DNA of 30,804 nt, taken from positions 2,177 to 32,980 of the forward strand of contig CAJUPT010000039.1 in NCBI GenBank assembly GCA_910588405.1, read 5' to 3'. Shown here one piece after another: positions 1-7,970 of the stretch. This stretch comes from an uncultured Lachnospiraceae bacterium (GTDB lineage Bacteria > Bacillota > Clostridia > Lachnospirales > Lachnospiraceae). Every line of letters begins with the position of its first letter. Within the stretch, counting starts at the first letter, position 1. A program made the position numbers and the translations under genes. The notes below the pieces were generated by a model. It made no database searches, had not been told where the DNA came from, and saw only the letters and a program-made list of their open reading frames with translations.

Positions 1-864
1 GACAGCCAGCTAAGAGACGCAGGACTGCTTTCCGAATTTTACACACGCATCATCGAGTCCTATGATTTTTCTGAAAATTATTACATCATCCTGGTTCATG
101 CCGCTTACGACGTACCCGGCAGGGCAAAGGACGGGGCGGAACTGTTCGACGCTTCCGATGAGGTATACGAGTATCTGCTGTGCAGCATCTGTCCGGTTCA
201 TCTGTCCCAGCCCGGCCTCCACTACAATGCCGAGACCAATACCATCGAAACCATTATCCAGGACTGGGTGGTGGACATGCCGGCCAAGGGCTTCCTGTTT
301 CCGGTGTTTAACGACCGGTGCACCGACATCCACAGCATTCTGTATTATACCAAAAACCCGGAGCAGCTTCAGGAAGGATTTATCGACTCCATGTTCGGCT
401 GCACCTATCCGCTGACAGCCAAAAACCAGAAGGAAACCTTCAATACCATCATCAGCTCCACCTTAGGCGACGACTGTGACTATGAGACGGTGAAAAATAT
501 CCATGACACTTTAAACGGATTGATGGAGGAGGCCAAGGACTCCCCCGATCCTCTGATTCTCTCCCGGCCCGACGTCAAGCGGCTGATGGAGGCCAGCGGC
601 GTGCCTGATGAAAAGCTCACACATTTCGAGGATACCTTTGACGCGGAAGACGAGCCGGATACCCCGCTGGTGGTTTCCAACATCATCTCCGCCCGCTCTT
701 TCAGCATCCGTACCCCAGACGTCAGCATCAGCGTCAGCCCGGAACGGACAGACCTGATTGAAACCCGTGTAATCGACGGCAGAAAATGTCTGGTCATCGC
801 CATCGAGGACGGCGTGGAGGTGAACGGCGTGCAGGTGCAAGTGCAGGGGGAGACGGCGGAATAA
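1..864 (+). CDS. DUF4317 family protein, 3' part (5' end outside window)
   Basis: The frame is open from base 1 and ends at TAA 862-864, giving the last 287 residues of a protein whose start lies to the left. I recognise it as the DUF4317 family, a protein of unknown function common in Lachnospiraceae; this is from memory of the family, not from a search. Visible traits are a soluble, acidic chain with no membrane segments or signal peptide in the part seen. The stretch WVVDMPAKGFLFPVFNDR (about residues 84-101 of the fragment) is followed by a helical, acidic C-terminal half and a short beta-rich end (RKCLVIAIEDGVEVNGVQVQ). It runs convergently to purD and the two are separated by a hairpin. 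Function is unknown; confidence is high that it is a real gene and moderate for the family name. Confidence 0.85.
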   Translation, partial: DSQLRDAGLLSEFYTRIIESYDFSENYYIILVHAAYDVPGRAKDGAELFDASDEVYEYLLCSICPVHLSQPGLHYNAETNTIETIIQDWVVDMPAKGFLFPVFNDRCTDIHSILYYTKNPEQLQEGFIDSMFGCTYPLTAKNQKETFNTIISSTLGDDCDYETVKNIHDTLNGLMEEAKDSPDPLILSRPDVKRLMEASGVPDEKLTHFEDTFDAEDEPDTPLVVSNIISARSFSIRTPDVSISVSPERTDLIETRVIDGRKCLVIAIEDGVEVNGVQVQVQGETAE

Positions 865-884
865 AATCAATCGGCAGACAGAAA

Positions 885-907
885 TCGGCGGCCATAATGG
901 CCGCCGA
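885..907. terminator. Convergent hairpin between the DUF4317 gene and purD
   Basis: TCGGCGGCC (885-893) pairs perfectly with GGCCGCCGA (899-907) around a 5-nt loop, between two convergent stop codons (864 and 955). T-tracts on either side are short and interrupted, so this is a probable but not textbook bidirectional terminator. Confidence 0.6.
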
Positions 908-954
908 AAGCTTTGTGTTTGCACATTACTCCGATCAACACGCGGAATATCCTT

Positions 955-2229
955 TTACGCCTCGTCGATCGCTTTCCCGATATCGCTTCTGCAATATTTA
1001 TTGTCAAAATCAATCCACTTCACTGCCTCATAGGCATTGGCGCGGGCCTTATGCAGGTCTGCCCCGGTGGCTGTCACGCCCAGCACCCGGCCGCCGTTGG
1101 TGACGATCTGGCCGCCGTCCCATTTGGTTCCGGCATGAAATACCCAGCAGCCCTCTTTTTCCCGGAAGGTATCCAGCCCTTTGATGGGATAGCCCTTCTC
1201 ATAAGAGACAGGATAGCCGTCAGAAGCCAGCACCACGCAGACCGCCGCATTGTCCTCAAAATCCAGGTCGATCTGGGACAGCGTGCCGTCGATACAGGCA
1301 TCGAACAGGTCTACGATATCGTTTTTCATTCTGGGAATCACTACCTGGGCCTCCGGGTCGCCGAAACGGGCATTGTATTCCAGTACCCTGGGTCCTTTTT
1401 CCGTCAGCATCAGGCCGAAGAAAATAATTCCCTTAAAGGTTCTGCCCTCCGCCTTCATGGCGTCTACGGTGGGCTGGTAAATATATTTTTTGCAGAATTC
1501 ATCCACCTTGGCCGTATAGAAAGGGCTGGGAGAAAAGGTTCCCATTCCTCCGGTGTTCAGGCCCTGGTCCCCGTCCTGGGCACGCTTGTGGTCCTGGGCG
1601 GAGGTCATAATCCGGATAGTGTCGCCGTCCACAAAGGAGAGTACCGACACCTCCCGCCCGGTCATAAATTCCTCAATGACCAGCTTATTGCCTGCGGCGC
1701 CGAACTTTTTGTCCAGCATAATCTCTTTTACGCCGTCCTTTGCTTCTTCCGGCGTATTGCAGATCAGCACGCCCTTCCCAAGAGCCAGGCCGTCGGCTTT
1801 TAAAACGGTAGGGAAAACCGCTTGGGTATCAAGATAGTTCAATGCATCCTCCGCATTGTCAAATACCTCGTATGCCGCCGTGGGAATCTGGTATTTTTTC
1901 ATCAGGTCTTTGGCAAATGCTTTGGAGCCTTCCAGCACCGCCGCATTTTTTCTGGGGCCGAACACCCGCAGACCCGCGGCTTCAAAGGCGTCCACCACGC
2001 CGGCCACCAACGGGTCATCCATTCCTACCACAGTCAGATCGATTTCTTTTTCTTTCGCAAAGTCAACCAGCTGATCGATTTCCATCGCGCCGATGGGGAC
2101 ACATTCCGCCAGCTGGCTGATCCCGGCATTGCCCGGGGCGCAGTAAATTTTGCTGACCCGTCTGCTCTGGGCCACCTTCCAGGCGATGGCATGCTCCCTG
2201 CCGCCGCTGCCGATAATTAAAACTTTCAT
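955..2229 (-). CDS. purD: Phosphoribosylamine-glycine ligase (GARS)
   Basis: ATP-dependent ligation of glycine to 5-phosphoribosylamine to give GAR, an early step of de novo IMP synthesis in the cytoplasm. The 424-aa product has the usual length for PurD. The N-terminal nucleotide-type fold starts with VLIIGSGGREHAIAWK (3-18). The ATP-grasp region carries HKRAQDGDQGLNTGGMG (214-230) and the metal/ATP-binding EYNARFGDPE (284-293). The start is the ATG at 2229, preceded by AATTAGGAGA; the open frame extends further upstream but into purN and without a ribosome site. It is the last gene of a minus-strand purE-purM-purN-purD run; the gap to purN is 35 nt. The 5' leader contains a degenerate copy of the GCGGAACT repeat seen before purM and purE. 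Confidence 0.96.
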   Translation of the reverse strand: MKVLIIGSGGREHAIAWKVAQSRRVSKIYCAPGNAGISQLAECVPIGAMEIDQLVDFAKEKEIDLTVVGMDDPLVAGVVDAFEAAGLRVFGPRKNAAVLEGSKAFAKDLMKKYQIPTAAYEVFDNAEDALNYLDTQAVFPTVLKADGLALGKGVLICNTPEEAKDGVKEIMLDKKFGAAGNKLVIEEFMTGREVSVLSFVDGDTIRIMTSAQDHKRAQDGDQGLNTGGMGTFSPSPFYTAKVDEFCKKYIYQPTVDAMKAEGRTFKGIIFFGLMLTEKGPRVLEYNARFGDPEAQVVIPRMKNDIVDLFDACIDGTLSQIDLDFEDNAAVCVVLASDGYPVSYEKGYPIKGLDTFREKEGCWVFHAGTKWDGGQIVTNGGRVLGVTATGADLHKARANAYEAVKWIDFDNKYCRSDIGKAIDEA

Positions 2230-2264
2230 AATTATTTCTCCTAATTGCAGTTCCGCTTGCTGTT

Positions 2265-2873
2265 TTATAGTTGTCCCATCGCTTCCTTTTTGCAGGCCAG
2301 CATATGAATGGCCTGGGGCAGAATGACCCACTCGGCCTGTTCCATCACCCGACGCTGCAAAAGCTCCGGTGTGTCGCCAGGCTCTACCTCCACTGCTTTC
2401 TGCAGAATAATCGGGCCGGTATCGGTCCCCTCATCCACATAATGGACGGTGGCTCCCGTCACTTTCACCCCTCTGGCCAACGCCGCCTCATGCACCTGCA
2501 GACCATAATATCCCACACCGCAAAAAGACGGGATCAGGGAAGGATGGATGTTAATAATCCGCCCGGGATAAGCGCGTACCATCTCCGGCGGTATCTTTAC
2601 CAGATACCCGGCCAACACAATCAGATCCGGCTCATATTCCAAAAGCTTCTCCATCAATGCCTGATGGAATTCCTCCCGTGTCCCATAAGCCCCAGGAGAA
2701 ACGCAAGCCGCGTCGATGCCGTTTGCCTTGGCTCTGGCCAGAGCGTAGGCGCCCTCATTGTTGCTGATCACCACCGCCAGCTCCGTATTTTTTACCGTTC
2801 CGGCCTTGATGGCGTCTATAATCGCCTGCAGATTGGTTCCGCCGCCGGATACCAGAACCGCCACCCTTAGCAT
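2265..2873 (-). CDS. purN: Phosphoribosylglycinamide formyltransferase (GART)
   Basis: Transfers the formyl group of 10-formyl-tetrahydrofolate to GAR, giving FGAR. The 202-aa protein has the family N-terminus VLVSGGGTNLQAI (7-18 region). It has the active-site segment NIHPSLIPSF (108-117), with Asn108 and His110, and the Asp in DEGTDTGPI (about Asp151), matching the catalytic Asn-His-Asp triad of E. coli PurN. The ATG at 2873 lies inside the 3' end of purM (7-bp overlap), so the two are probably translationally coupled. PurN needs folate, which connects it to the folate operon 7 kb upstream. Length and motifs are normal. Confidence 0.96.
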   Translation of the reverse strand: MLRVAVLVSGGGTNLQAIIDAIKAGTVKNTELAVVISNNEGAYALARAKANGIDAACVSPGAYGTREEFHQALMEKLLEYEPDLIVLAGYLVKIPPEMVRAYPGRIINIHPSLIPSFCGVGYYGLQVHEAALARGVKVTGATVHYVDEGTDTGPIILQKAVEVEPGDTPELLQRRVMEQAEWVILPQAIHMLACKKEAMGQL

Positions 2874-3892
2874 AAGACGACTCCTTTTTCTCCCGCTTTC
2901 ACGGAACCGATCACATAAGGGGTCTCACCGGCTGCTCTGATCGCTTCCATGGCCGCGTCCTTTGCCGACGGGTCCACGGCTACCACCATGCCGATGCCCA
3001 TATTAAAGGTATTGTACATGGCCTGTTCCTCCACCTGGCCCCGCTCTGCAATCAGCGCAAAAATCGGAGGCACAGGATAACTGGATTTCTCGATTACCGC
3101 ACAGGCGCCTTCCGGCAACATCCTGGGCACGTTCTCATAAAAACCACCGCCGGTAATATGGCTGCATGCCTTTACCCGTACGCCTGCATCCTTCAAAGCT
3201 TTTAATGCCTTCACATAAATCTTGGTGGGCGCCAGCAGCACGTCGCCCAGGGTTCCGCCTAAGCTGTCATAATAAGTGGACAGGCTTTCCTTCGTCATGT
3301 CAAACACCTTGCGCACCAGGGAAAAACCGTTGCTGTGGACGCCGGAGGAAGCCATGCCGATCAGCAGGTCGCCGTCCTTTACGCCTGAGCCGTTGATCAG
3401 GTTTTTCTCGTCAGCCACGCCTACCGCAAAACCGGCCAGATCATATTCATCCACCGAGTAAAAGCCGGGCATCTCCGCCGTCTCGCCGCCGATCAGCGCC
3501 GCCCCGGCCTGGCGACATCCTTCCGCTACACCGCTTACGATCTCCGCGATTTTTTCCGGATCATTTTTGCCGCAGGCTATGTAATCCAGGAAAAACAGCG
3601 GCTCTCCCCCTGCGCAGGCCACATCGTTTACGCACATGGCCACGCAGTCGATGCCGATGGTATTATGCCTGTCCATCAGAAATGCCAGTTTCAGCTTTGT
3701 TCCCACGCCGTCCGTACCTGACAGTAAAACAGGCTTTTCCATATTTTTAAAGTTCTCCATAGAGAATGCGCCGGAAAAACCGCCCAGCCCTGACAATACT
3801 TCCGGCCTCATGGTGGTCCGTACATGTTTTTTCATCAGTTCCACTGACTTATAGCCAGCCTCGATATCCACTCCGGAATTCTTATAATCCAT
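2867..3892 (-). CDS. purM: Phosphoribosylformylglycinamidine cyclo-ligase (AIR synthetase)
   Basis: Closes the imidazole ring of FGAM to AIR using ATP. The 341-aa product has normal length. The AIRS-type ATP-binding signature DGVGTKLKLA (61-70) and GIDCVAMCVNDV (80-91) are intact, as is GGETAEMPGFY further on. The ATG at 3892 is preceded by AATTAGGAGG with a 6-nt spacer. Upstream are two nearly identical copies of a short repeat (see 3913-3969). The stop overlaps the purN start. It lies 95 nt downstream of purE on the same strand. Confidence 0.97.
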   Translation of the reverse strand: MDYKNSGVDIEAGYKSVELMKKHVRTTMRPEVLSGLGGFSGAFSMENFKNMEKPVLLSGTDGVGTKLKLAFLMDRHNTIGIDCVAMCVNDVACAGGEPLFFLDYIACGKNDPEKIAEIVSGVAEGCRQAGAALIGGETAEMPGFYSVDEYDLAGFAVGVADEKNLINGSGVKDGDLLIGMASSGVHSNGFSLVRKVFDMTKESLSTYYDSLGGTLGDVLLAPTKIYVKALKALKDAGVRVKACSHITGGGFYENVPRMLPEGACAVIEKSSYPVPPIFALIAERGQVEEQAMYNTFNMGIGMVVAVDPSAKDAAMEAIRAAGETPYVIGSVKAGEKGVVLC

Positions 3893-3912
3893 AATGATCC
3901 TCCTAATTAGAG

Positions 3913-3969
3913 TTCCGCTTTTAATTTAGTTCCGCTACAGTCTTCCACTGTTTTTTAGTTCCGCTACAG
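3913..3969 (-). repeat. Two tandem copies of the GCGGAACT leader repeat before purM
   Basis: On the plus strand, TTTAGTTCCGCTACAG occurs at 3925-3940 and again at 3954-3969, a 29-bp period; the identity extends six bases further (TCTTCC) after each. Read on the transcribed strand, each is CTGTAGCGGAACTAAA. The copy next to purM is followed by a second GCGGAACT and then by the Shine-Dalgarno AATTAGGAGG, so the repeat forms the 5' leader of purM. Function unknown; the unit contains a weak CTGT...ACAG pairing. Confidence 0.85.
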
Positions 3970-3987
3970 TCTTCCCAGGCTGTGCTT

Positions 3988-4503
3988 TTACATCTGTTTC
4001 AGATATTCCTCATATTTGATTTCTTCGATCTTCTCCGCTTTTTTCTCTACGGAGGTTTTCATATTTTCACTGTAGGCTGCCAGCTTCTCAGACAGCTCCT
4101 CGTCGCCGATGGCCAGCATCTTTATGGCCAGCAGCGCCGCATTGGCCGCGCCGTCTATGGCTACTGTGGCTACGGGCACGCCTGGCGGCGTCATAACAAT
4201 GGAATACAAAGCGTCCTGGCCGCCGAAATATTTTGAATGCAACGGTACGCCGATCACCGGAAGCGTGGTCAGGGCGGCCAGCATCCCCGGCAGGGCTGCC
4301 GCCCAGCCTGCGCCTGAAATAATCACCTTCAGCCCTCTCTCTTTTGCACTCCTGGCATACTCCACCATCTTGTCCGGCGTCCTGTGCGCAGAAATAATCG
4401 TCAGCTCATAAGGTACGCCAAAATCCTCCAATGTCTTTGCAGCTTTCTGCATCACCGCCAAATCAGAATCACTGCCCATTACAATGCCAATTACTGGTTT
4501 CAT
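3988..4503 (-). CDS. purE: 5-(carboxyamino)imidazole ribonucleotide mutase
   Basis: Class I PurE, which rearranges N5-CAIR to CAIR in purine synthesis. The 171-aa protein shows the two family signatures near the N-terminus: GIVMGSDSDLAVM (6-18) and the substrate-binding SAHRTPDKM (38-46). It also has GVPVATVAIDGAANAALLA in the C-terminal half. The start at 4503 has AATTAGGAGG four bases upstream. A class I PurE normally needs PurK to make N5-CAIR; no purK is in the window. It is the first pur gene of the run and follows a long aminopeptidase gene after a 192-nt gap full of repeats. Confidence 0.96.
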   Translation of the reverse strand: MKPVIGIVMGSDSDLAVMQKAAKTLEDFGVPYELTIISAHRTPDKMVEYARSAKERGLKVIISGAGWAAALPGMLAALTTLPVIGVPLHSKYFGGQDALYSIVMTPPGVPVATVAIDGAANAALLAIKMLAIGDEELSEKLAAYSENMKTSVEKKAEKIEEIKYEEYLKQM

Positions 4504-4521
4504 CTTTCCTCCTAATTCAGT

Positions 4522-4701
4522 CCCGCTTTTAATTCAGTTCCGCTACAGTCCTCCCGGGGTTCGTACGGACTTCCGCTGATTTTTAGTTCCGCTACAGCCC
4601 CTTCGATACACTCTGATCTGGAAGAATTTCCAGCCATGTTCCATGTCTGTAAATCCTTCCGTGCATCTCAGGGGCTTCCGCTGTTTTTAGTTCCGCTACA
4701 G
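4522..4701 (-). repeat. Three copies of the GCGGAACT leader repeat before purE
   Basis: Copies of the plus-strand core AGTTCCGCTACAG end at 4547, 4597 and 4701. The last two share CTTCCGCTG...TTTTTAGTTCCGCTACAG. The copy nearest purE leads directly into AATTAGGAGG, as before purM. The TAG stop of the aminopeptidase gene (4696-4698) is itself part of the rightmost copy (CTGTAGCGG on the minus strand). Between the copies the sequence is unrelated. Weaker relatives lie before purD (about 2243-2268) and before the HD-domain gene (11852-11864, AATTTAGTTCTGC). Confidence 0.85.
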
Positions 4702-6789
4702 TTCCTTATTCAATTCCTCTGTTCCCGGCAGCACAAACTTGCCGCCTTTGACGATCTCGATCCGACTTCCGTCATCCCTTATGCCTGTAATCGTATCCAG
4801 CTCATCATAGGGCAGGGTGATGTCGGTGTGGCATCCGAAGTAGGCTTCCTTTGGATTGGTCTTTCTGAGAATGGAGATCTCATTATCCTTTGCCACGATT
4901 TCCTTCCCGTCCGGATTAAATACCCTTCGTTCTTCCCCATTCGAGTAACAGGTATCTCCAAAGGCAAAATGGGGACCGGTCTTCTCAGCGATCAATATTT
5001 TCAGTTTGTCGAAGATCCCATATTTTTTCGCCATCCGGTAAGCCGCCGTGTTGGTCCCGATGGCAAATTCTCCCATGGGCAGCGTCTGGTGATGGTGCAT
5101 AATGGTCTCCTGCACCAGCCGCTTTCCCTCCTCCGCCGTGGAAAAGCTGCCGCAGCCAAAATCCCGCACCATACCGTCTTCAATCCGAAACCAGAGATCC
5201 TTATACCCCAATCCCTCTATATATAATTCCTTTACATGGAGACGACCTTTTGTCCCTTTCAAAACCGGAGAGGTAAACACCTCTCCCAGCGGAATATTCA
5301 CATCCGCCAAACAGTTTTCAAACTTCGTCTGAACGGCTGGCTCCTCCAAATTCATCAATGCCACGGTCAGGCATGTCTCATTGCCCTCCCGTCCTCTGAT
5401 CTCCACCTGTTCGCACTGATCCAGTGCCTGAATCATCGTCTCCTGCACCTGTCCATACAGCTTACAATCCAAATTGTTCAACCGGATCGTCTCGGCAAAT
5501 ATCTCCTCAAAGTCCCTGCCGATGGCCGGAACCGGATAAGAGATAATCGTAAAGCTGCGCTCCTCCCCATTGATATACTGATACGTAATCCTGGTGGATT
5601 CCTGCTGCAGCTGCGCCAATAGCTTTAACTGTCCCTCCGAATAGCCCGGCGCCTCCGGCTTATTGACCGGAATGAAATTTTCTTCCCCGAAAGTTTCCAT
5701 CACTGCCGGCCCCGCCATGCCTGCGGCCAGCTCTTTACGTTTCTCAAACGCCACCCGCATAACCGACAGCTTCCGCTCCTTTAAATCGCCGTCCAAAAAC
5801 AGCCCTAAGTCGCAACGATGATCATAATCGCACTGCTGATTGGGCGAAGTGCCGTAATAGCCGATCTTCACATTATCCCGGCGGTTCATCAGGTTGACAG
5901 GGGAACGGTACAGGATCGCTTTAAGCCCCATCTGTTCAAACTGCCTGACAGCCGCCCTAATCACCCGCTCAAAGCCCAGGCAATACCGCACGTCCACAAA
6001 CTGTTTTTTAGACAAGTCCACATGGGCCAGTTCAAAGCCTTTGCGGTATCCTTCCGTATAGGTGGACGCCATGGCCGTGATCGTCTCTTCCGGCAGACTG
6101 TTCAGATAGCGGGCGATCTCCAGCTCGTTCTCACTGACATATTCTCCGTACCGGTACAGATAACGAAGGTCCTCCAAATCGCTGCCTGTGACGATATCCG
6201 TGGCAAAAGACAGCGCCGGGTCCAAAAGCTCCCTGTTTCTGTAATCTACCGTTACATCACAGTAATCGCTCAGGAAATAATAAAGAGCCTTCCGCACCTC
6301 CGGCTCGCCGCCGCCGTCCTCCAAAATGCCGTACACCTCCACAAAAATCTCACAGCATATGGTCATATCAAAAAGACGGCCTTCAGCGGCATAGACAATC
6401 ATGCCCCTGATTTCCATATATAAAAAGGAAAGCAGCCGCCCAAGCTCCGTCCCCAGCCGTTTTACCGCGTAAGCCGGATTGGCATAGCTGTAGTCGTAGG
6501 CGCCGCCGGTGATATCCTCATATAGCCTTTCATTATATTGCTGAAGCTCCTCCAGGGACATTTGCGCAAGCCGCCCCGAACGTCGGTCCTCGTTATACCG
6601 AACAGCTGTCAGAATAAATGCGGCGGTTCTCCTGAAAAAATCTCTGTGCGGAGCATTGATTTCCTCTGTTCCGGCATCCCGCCCATCTCCGGCAATCTCT
6701 TTGATCCGGCCCAAAACAAGCCGGTAACGCTCTTCCACGAATGTCTGCTCCTGCCCATACTCCTGCTCTGACATCTTTTCGCCAACCAT
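4696..6789 (-). CDS. M29-type aminopeptidase with a long N-terminal extension
   Basis: The C-terminal ~370 residues match the M29 aminopeptidase family (AmpS/AmpT, two-metal exopeptidases that remove N-terminal residues). The expected metal ligands can be placed: Glu503 (GEVFTSP), Glu574 (GEFAIGTN), His607 (EKTGPHFAFGD), Tyr615 and the pair His654/Asp656 (HTDITLPYDE). The product is 697 aa, about 290 longer than a typical ~410-aa M29 enzyme. The extra N-terminal part is helical, acidic and unrecognised. There is no signal peptide, so the enzyme is presumably cytoplasmic. The ATG at 6789 has GAGAGG upstream; a second ATG five codons later is less well placed. It lies 35 nt after a small membrane-protein gene and before purE. 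Family confident, substrate unknown. Confidence 0.85.
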   Translation of the reverse strand: MVGEKMSEQEYGQEQTFVEERYRLVLGRIKEIAGDGRDAGTEEINAPHRDFFRRTAAFILTAVRYNEDRRSGRLAQMSLEELQQYNERLYEDITGGAYDYSYANPAYAVKRLGTELGRLLSFLYMEIRGMIVYAAEGRLFDMTICCEIFVEVYGILEDGGGEPEVRKALYYFLSDYCDVTVDYRNRELLDPALSFATDIVTGSDLEDLRYLYRYGEYVSENELEIARYLNSLPEETITAMASTYTEGYRKGFELAHVDLSKKQFVDVRYCLGFERVIRAAVRQFEQMGLKAILYRSPVNLMNRRDNVKIGYYGTSPNQQCDYDHRCDLGLFLDGDLKERKLSVMRVAFEKRKELAAGMAGPAVMETFGEENFIPVNKPEAPGYSEGQLKLLAQLQQESTRITYQYINGEERSFTIISYPVPAIGRDFEEIFAETIRLNNLDCKLYGQVQETMIQALDQCEQVEIRGREGNETCLTVALMNLEEPAVQTKFENCLADVNIPLGEVFTSPVLKGTKGRLHVKELYIEGLGYKDLWFRIEDGMVRDFGCGSFSTAEEGKRLVQETIMHHHQTLPMGEFAIGTNTAAYRMAKKYGIFDKLKILIAEKTGPHFAFGDTCYSNGEERRVFNPDGKEIVAKDNEISILRKTNPKEAYFGCHTDITLPYDELDTITGIRDDGSRIEIVKGGKFVLPGTEELNKEL

Positions 6790-6824
6790 AATTTTCCTCT
6801 CTTTTTCGCCTTCTGCAGCGGCTT

Positions 6825-7196
6825 CTATGACAAAAACAAACCGGCTCCGTATATGGATGCCAACACAATATACACGGCCGCATTAGCCACACAGCCTACA
6901 AGGCCGGCCGTCTGCCGTTTCTCGACTCTGTCATACTTTCCTTTAATGCCCAGCCATAGCCCGAAAATAGCTGTCGGCATACCGCACAGCCCCAATACCG
7001 CATAATTCTCCGGAACAGAGCCTGCCGTAAGAATGGAAGGTACAATGCCGACCGCGGCCAAAATGCCCGCCCCAACCGCCGTCACACAGGAAAGCAAAGA
7101 AAAGGGCGAAAAAGCCCTGTCTTTCTGTACGCCGCTGCCGGTATGCTCCCCGCCATGCTCCTGCGTATATTTTACTTTTACCCTTCTACGCTTCAT
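6825..7196 (-). CDS. Small membrane protein, possibly DUF6142-like
   Basis: A 123-aa protein with a basic, hydrophilic N-terminus (MKRRRVKVKYTQEHGGEH) followed by three predicted hydrophobic segments (about residues 33-55, 65-84, 98-120). The overall pattern (basic head, then hydrophobic segments broken by a short charged loop, here GIKGKYDRVEKRQTAG) resembles the Lachnospiraceae family DUF6142. That match is from memory and should be searched. I chose the ATG at 7196 because GGAAGGG lies just upstream; an ATG ten codons earlier (7226) has no well-spaced ribosome site. It lies 99 nt downstream of the VanZ-like gene and 35 nt before the aminopeptidase gene, all on the same strand. Function unknown. 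Confidence 0.65.
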   Translation of the reverse strand: MKRRRVKVKYTQEHGGEHTGSGVQKDRAFSPFSLLSCVTAVGAGILAAVGIVPSILTAGSVPENYAVLGLCGMPTAIFGLWLGIKGKYDRVEKRQTAGLVGCVANAAVYIVLASIYGAGLFLS

Positions 7197-7295
7197 AAGA
7201 CCCTTCCATTTTCTCCCGTTTTTCATGCCGCCGCCAATCTTTCCGCTTTCCTGGCATAACCTGCCGCATCATCCGGACAGGCTTAAAATACACTT

Positions 7296-7751
7296 TCAAA
7301 CTTTCTCCCCGGATCTCCGGTTTAAAAAGCGGTACACAATATATCCAATCAACCCACCCAGCGTATTCAGGAGAATATCATCCACATCAAAGGACCCTAC
7401 CCGAAACAAAAGCTGGACAGACTCGATCATCAAACTGAACAGGAATGTATAAAACACCAGATGACATCCCTTCCTGGCCGGAGCCGCCAGAATCGGCAGC
7501 CACATTCCAAAAGGGACAAAAACAGCCACATTCCCTGCCAGGTTTATGACTGCATAAATGCCAAGCACACGGAAATGGCGGATATATCGGCTGATCTCCT
7601 GAAAAGGCACCAGATTATACCGATAAACCCGGTTCGTATCCGTCCTTCCAAACTGCTCGGCAAAAAATACCAGATAAAGAAGAAACCCCAAATAAGCTAC
7701 AAAGCACAGCCATCCAACCCATCCGGACTGAGATTTATCATCCTTCCTCAT
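7296..7751 (-). CDS. VanZ-like family membrane protein
   Basis: A 151-aa polytopic protein with four predicted membrane segments (about 13-32, 62-86, 94-115, 124-143). Family hallmarks are present: NLVPFQEI after the first helix, NLAGNVAVFVPFGMWLP, the E-x-x-Q of MIESVQLLF, and DVDDILLNTLGGLIGY. VanZ was named for low-level teicoplanin resistance in enterococci, but most relatives, probably this one, have no demonstrated role. The start at 7751 is four bases beyond the stop of the small protein upstream, so the pair is likely co-transcribed and coupled. No resistance genes are nearby. Confidence 0.85.
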   Translation of the reverse strand: MRKDDKSQSGWVGWLCFVAYLGFLLYLVFFAEQFGRTDTNRVYRYNLVPFQEISRYIRHFRVLGIYAVINLAGNVAVFVPFGMWLPILAAPARKGCHLVFYTFLFSLMIESVQLLFRVGSFDVDDILLNTLGGLIGYIVYRFLNRRSGEKV

Positions 7752-7755
7752 CTGC

Positions 7756-7908
7756 CTAAAAGGTAATCTGTGACTTTCGCTTTAACAAAATGCCTCCGTT
7801 GACAATACAGCCGATACCGGCACTGATTCCCACCACCAGAATCACGATTCCCATAGCGACGCTCCATCCGCCGGTACGGTTCATGGTCTTATAAATTTTC
7901 TCTCCCAT
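7756..7908 (-). CDS. Conserved ~50-aa single-pass membrane protein
   Basis: The product begins MGEKIYKTMNRTGGW and continues with one hydrophobic helix (about 16-42) and a basic tail (LLKRKSQ). The ATG at 7908 has a clean TTTGGAGG seven bases upstream; an ORF start 14 codons earlier has none, so the short form is right. It sits 62 nt after pyrE and 4 nt before the VanZ-like gene. I recall similar tiny proteins in other Lachnospiraceae genomes. Function unknown. Confidence 0.75.
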   Translation of the reverse strand: MGEKIYKTMNRTGGWSVAMGIVILVVGISAGIGCIVNGGILLKRKSQITF

Positions 7909-7970
7909 CGAACACCTCCAAATTATTCTGTACCCGGCATGACTTTCCAAAAATCCGGCCCTGCCCTTAT

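Noticed and set aside
913..1803. Plus-strand frame of 296 codons
   Set aside because: Antisense to purD, whose motifs are all intact; no ribosome site.
4504..4695. Purine riboswitch or PurR box before purE
   Set aside because: I could not find the conserved purine-aptamer core or CGAA-type PurR boxes; only the GCGGAACT repeats are there.
3913..4701. Repeats before purM and purE as a CRISPR array
   Set aside because: Copies are spaced irregularly (29, 50 and 104 bp), lie in two separate gene gaps, form leaders with ribosome sites, and no cas genes are present.
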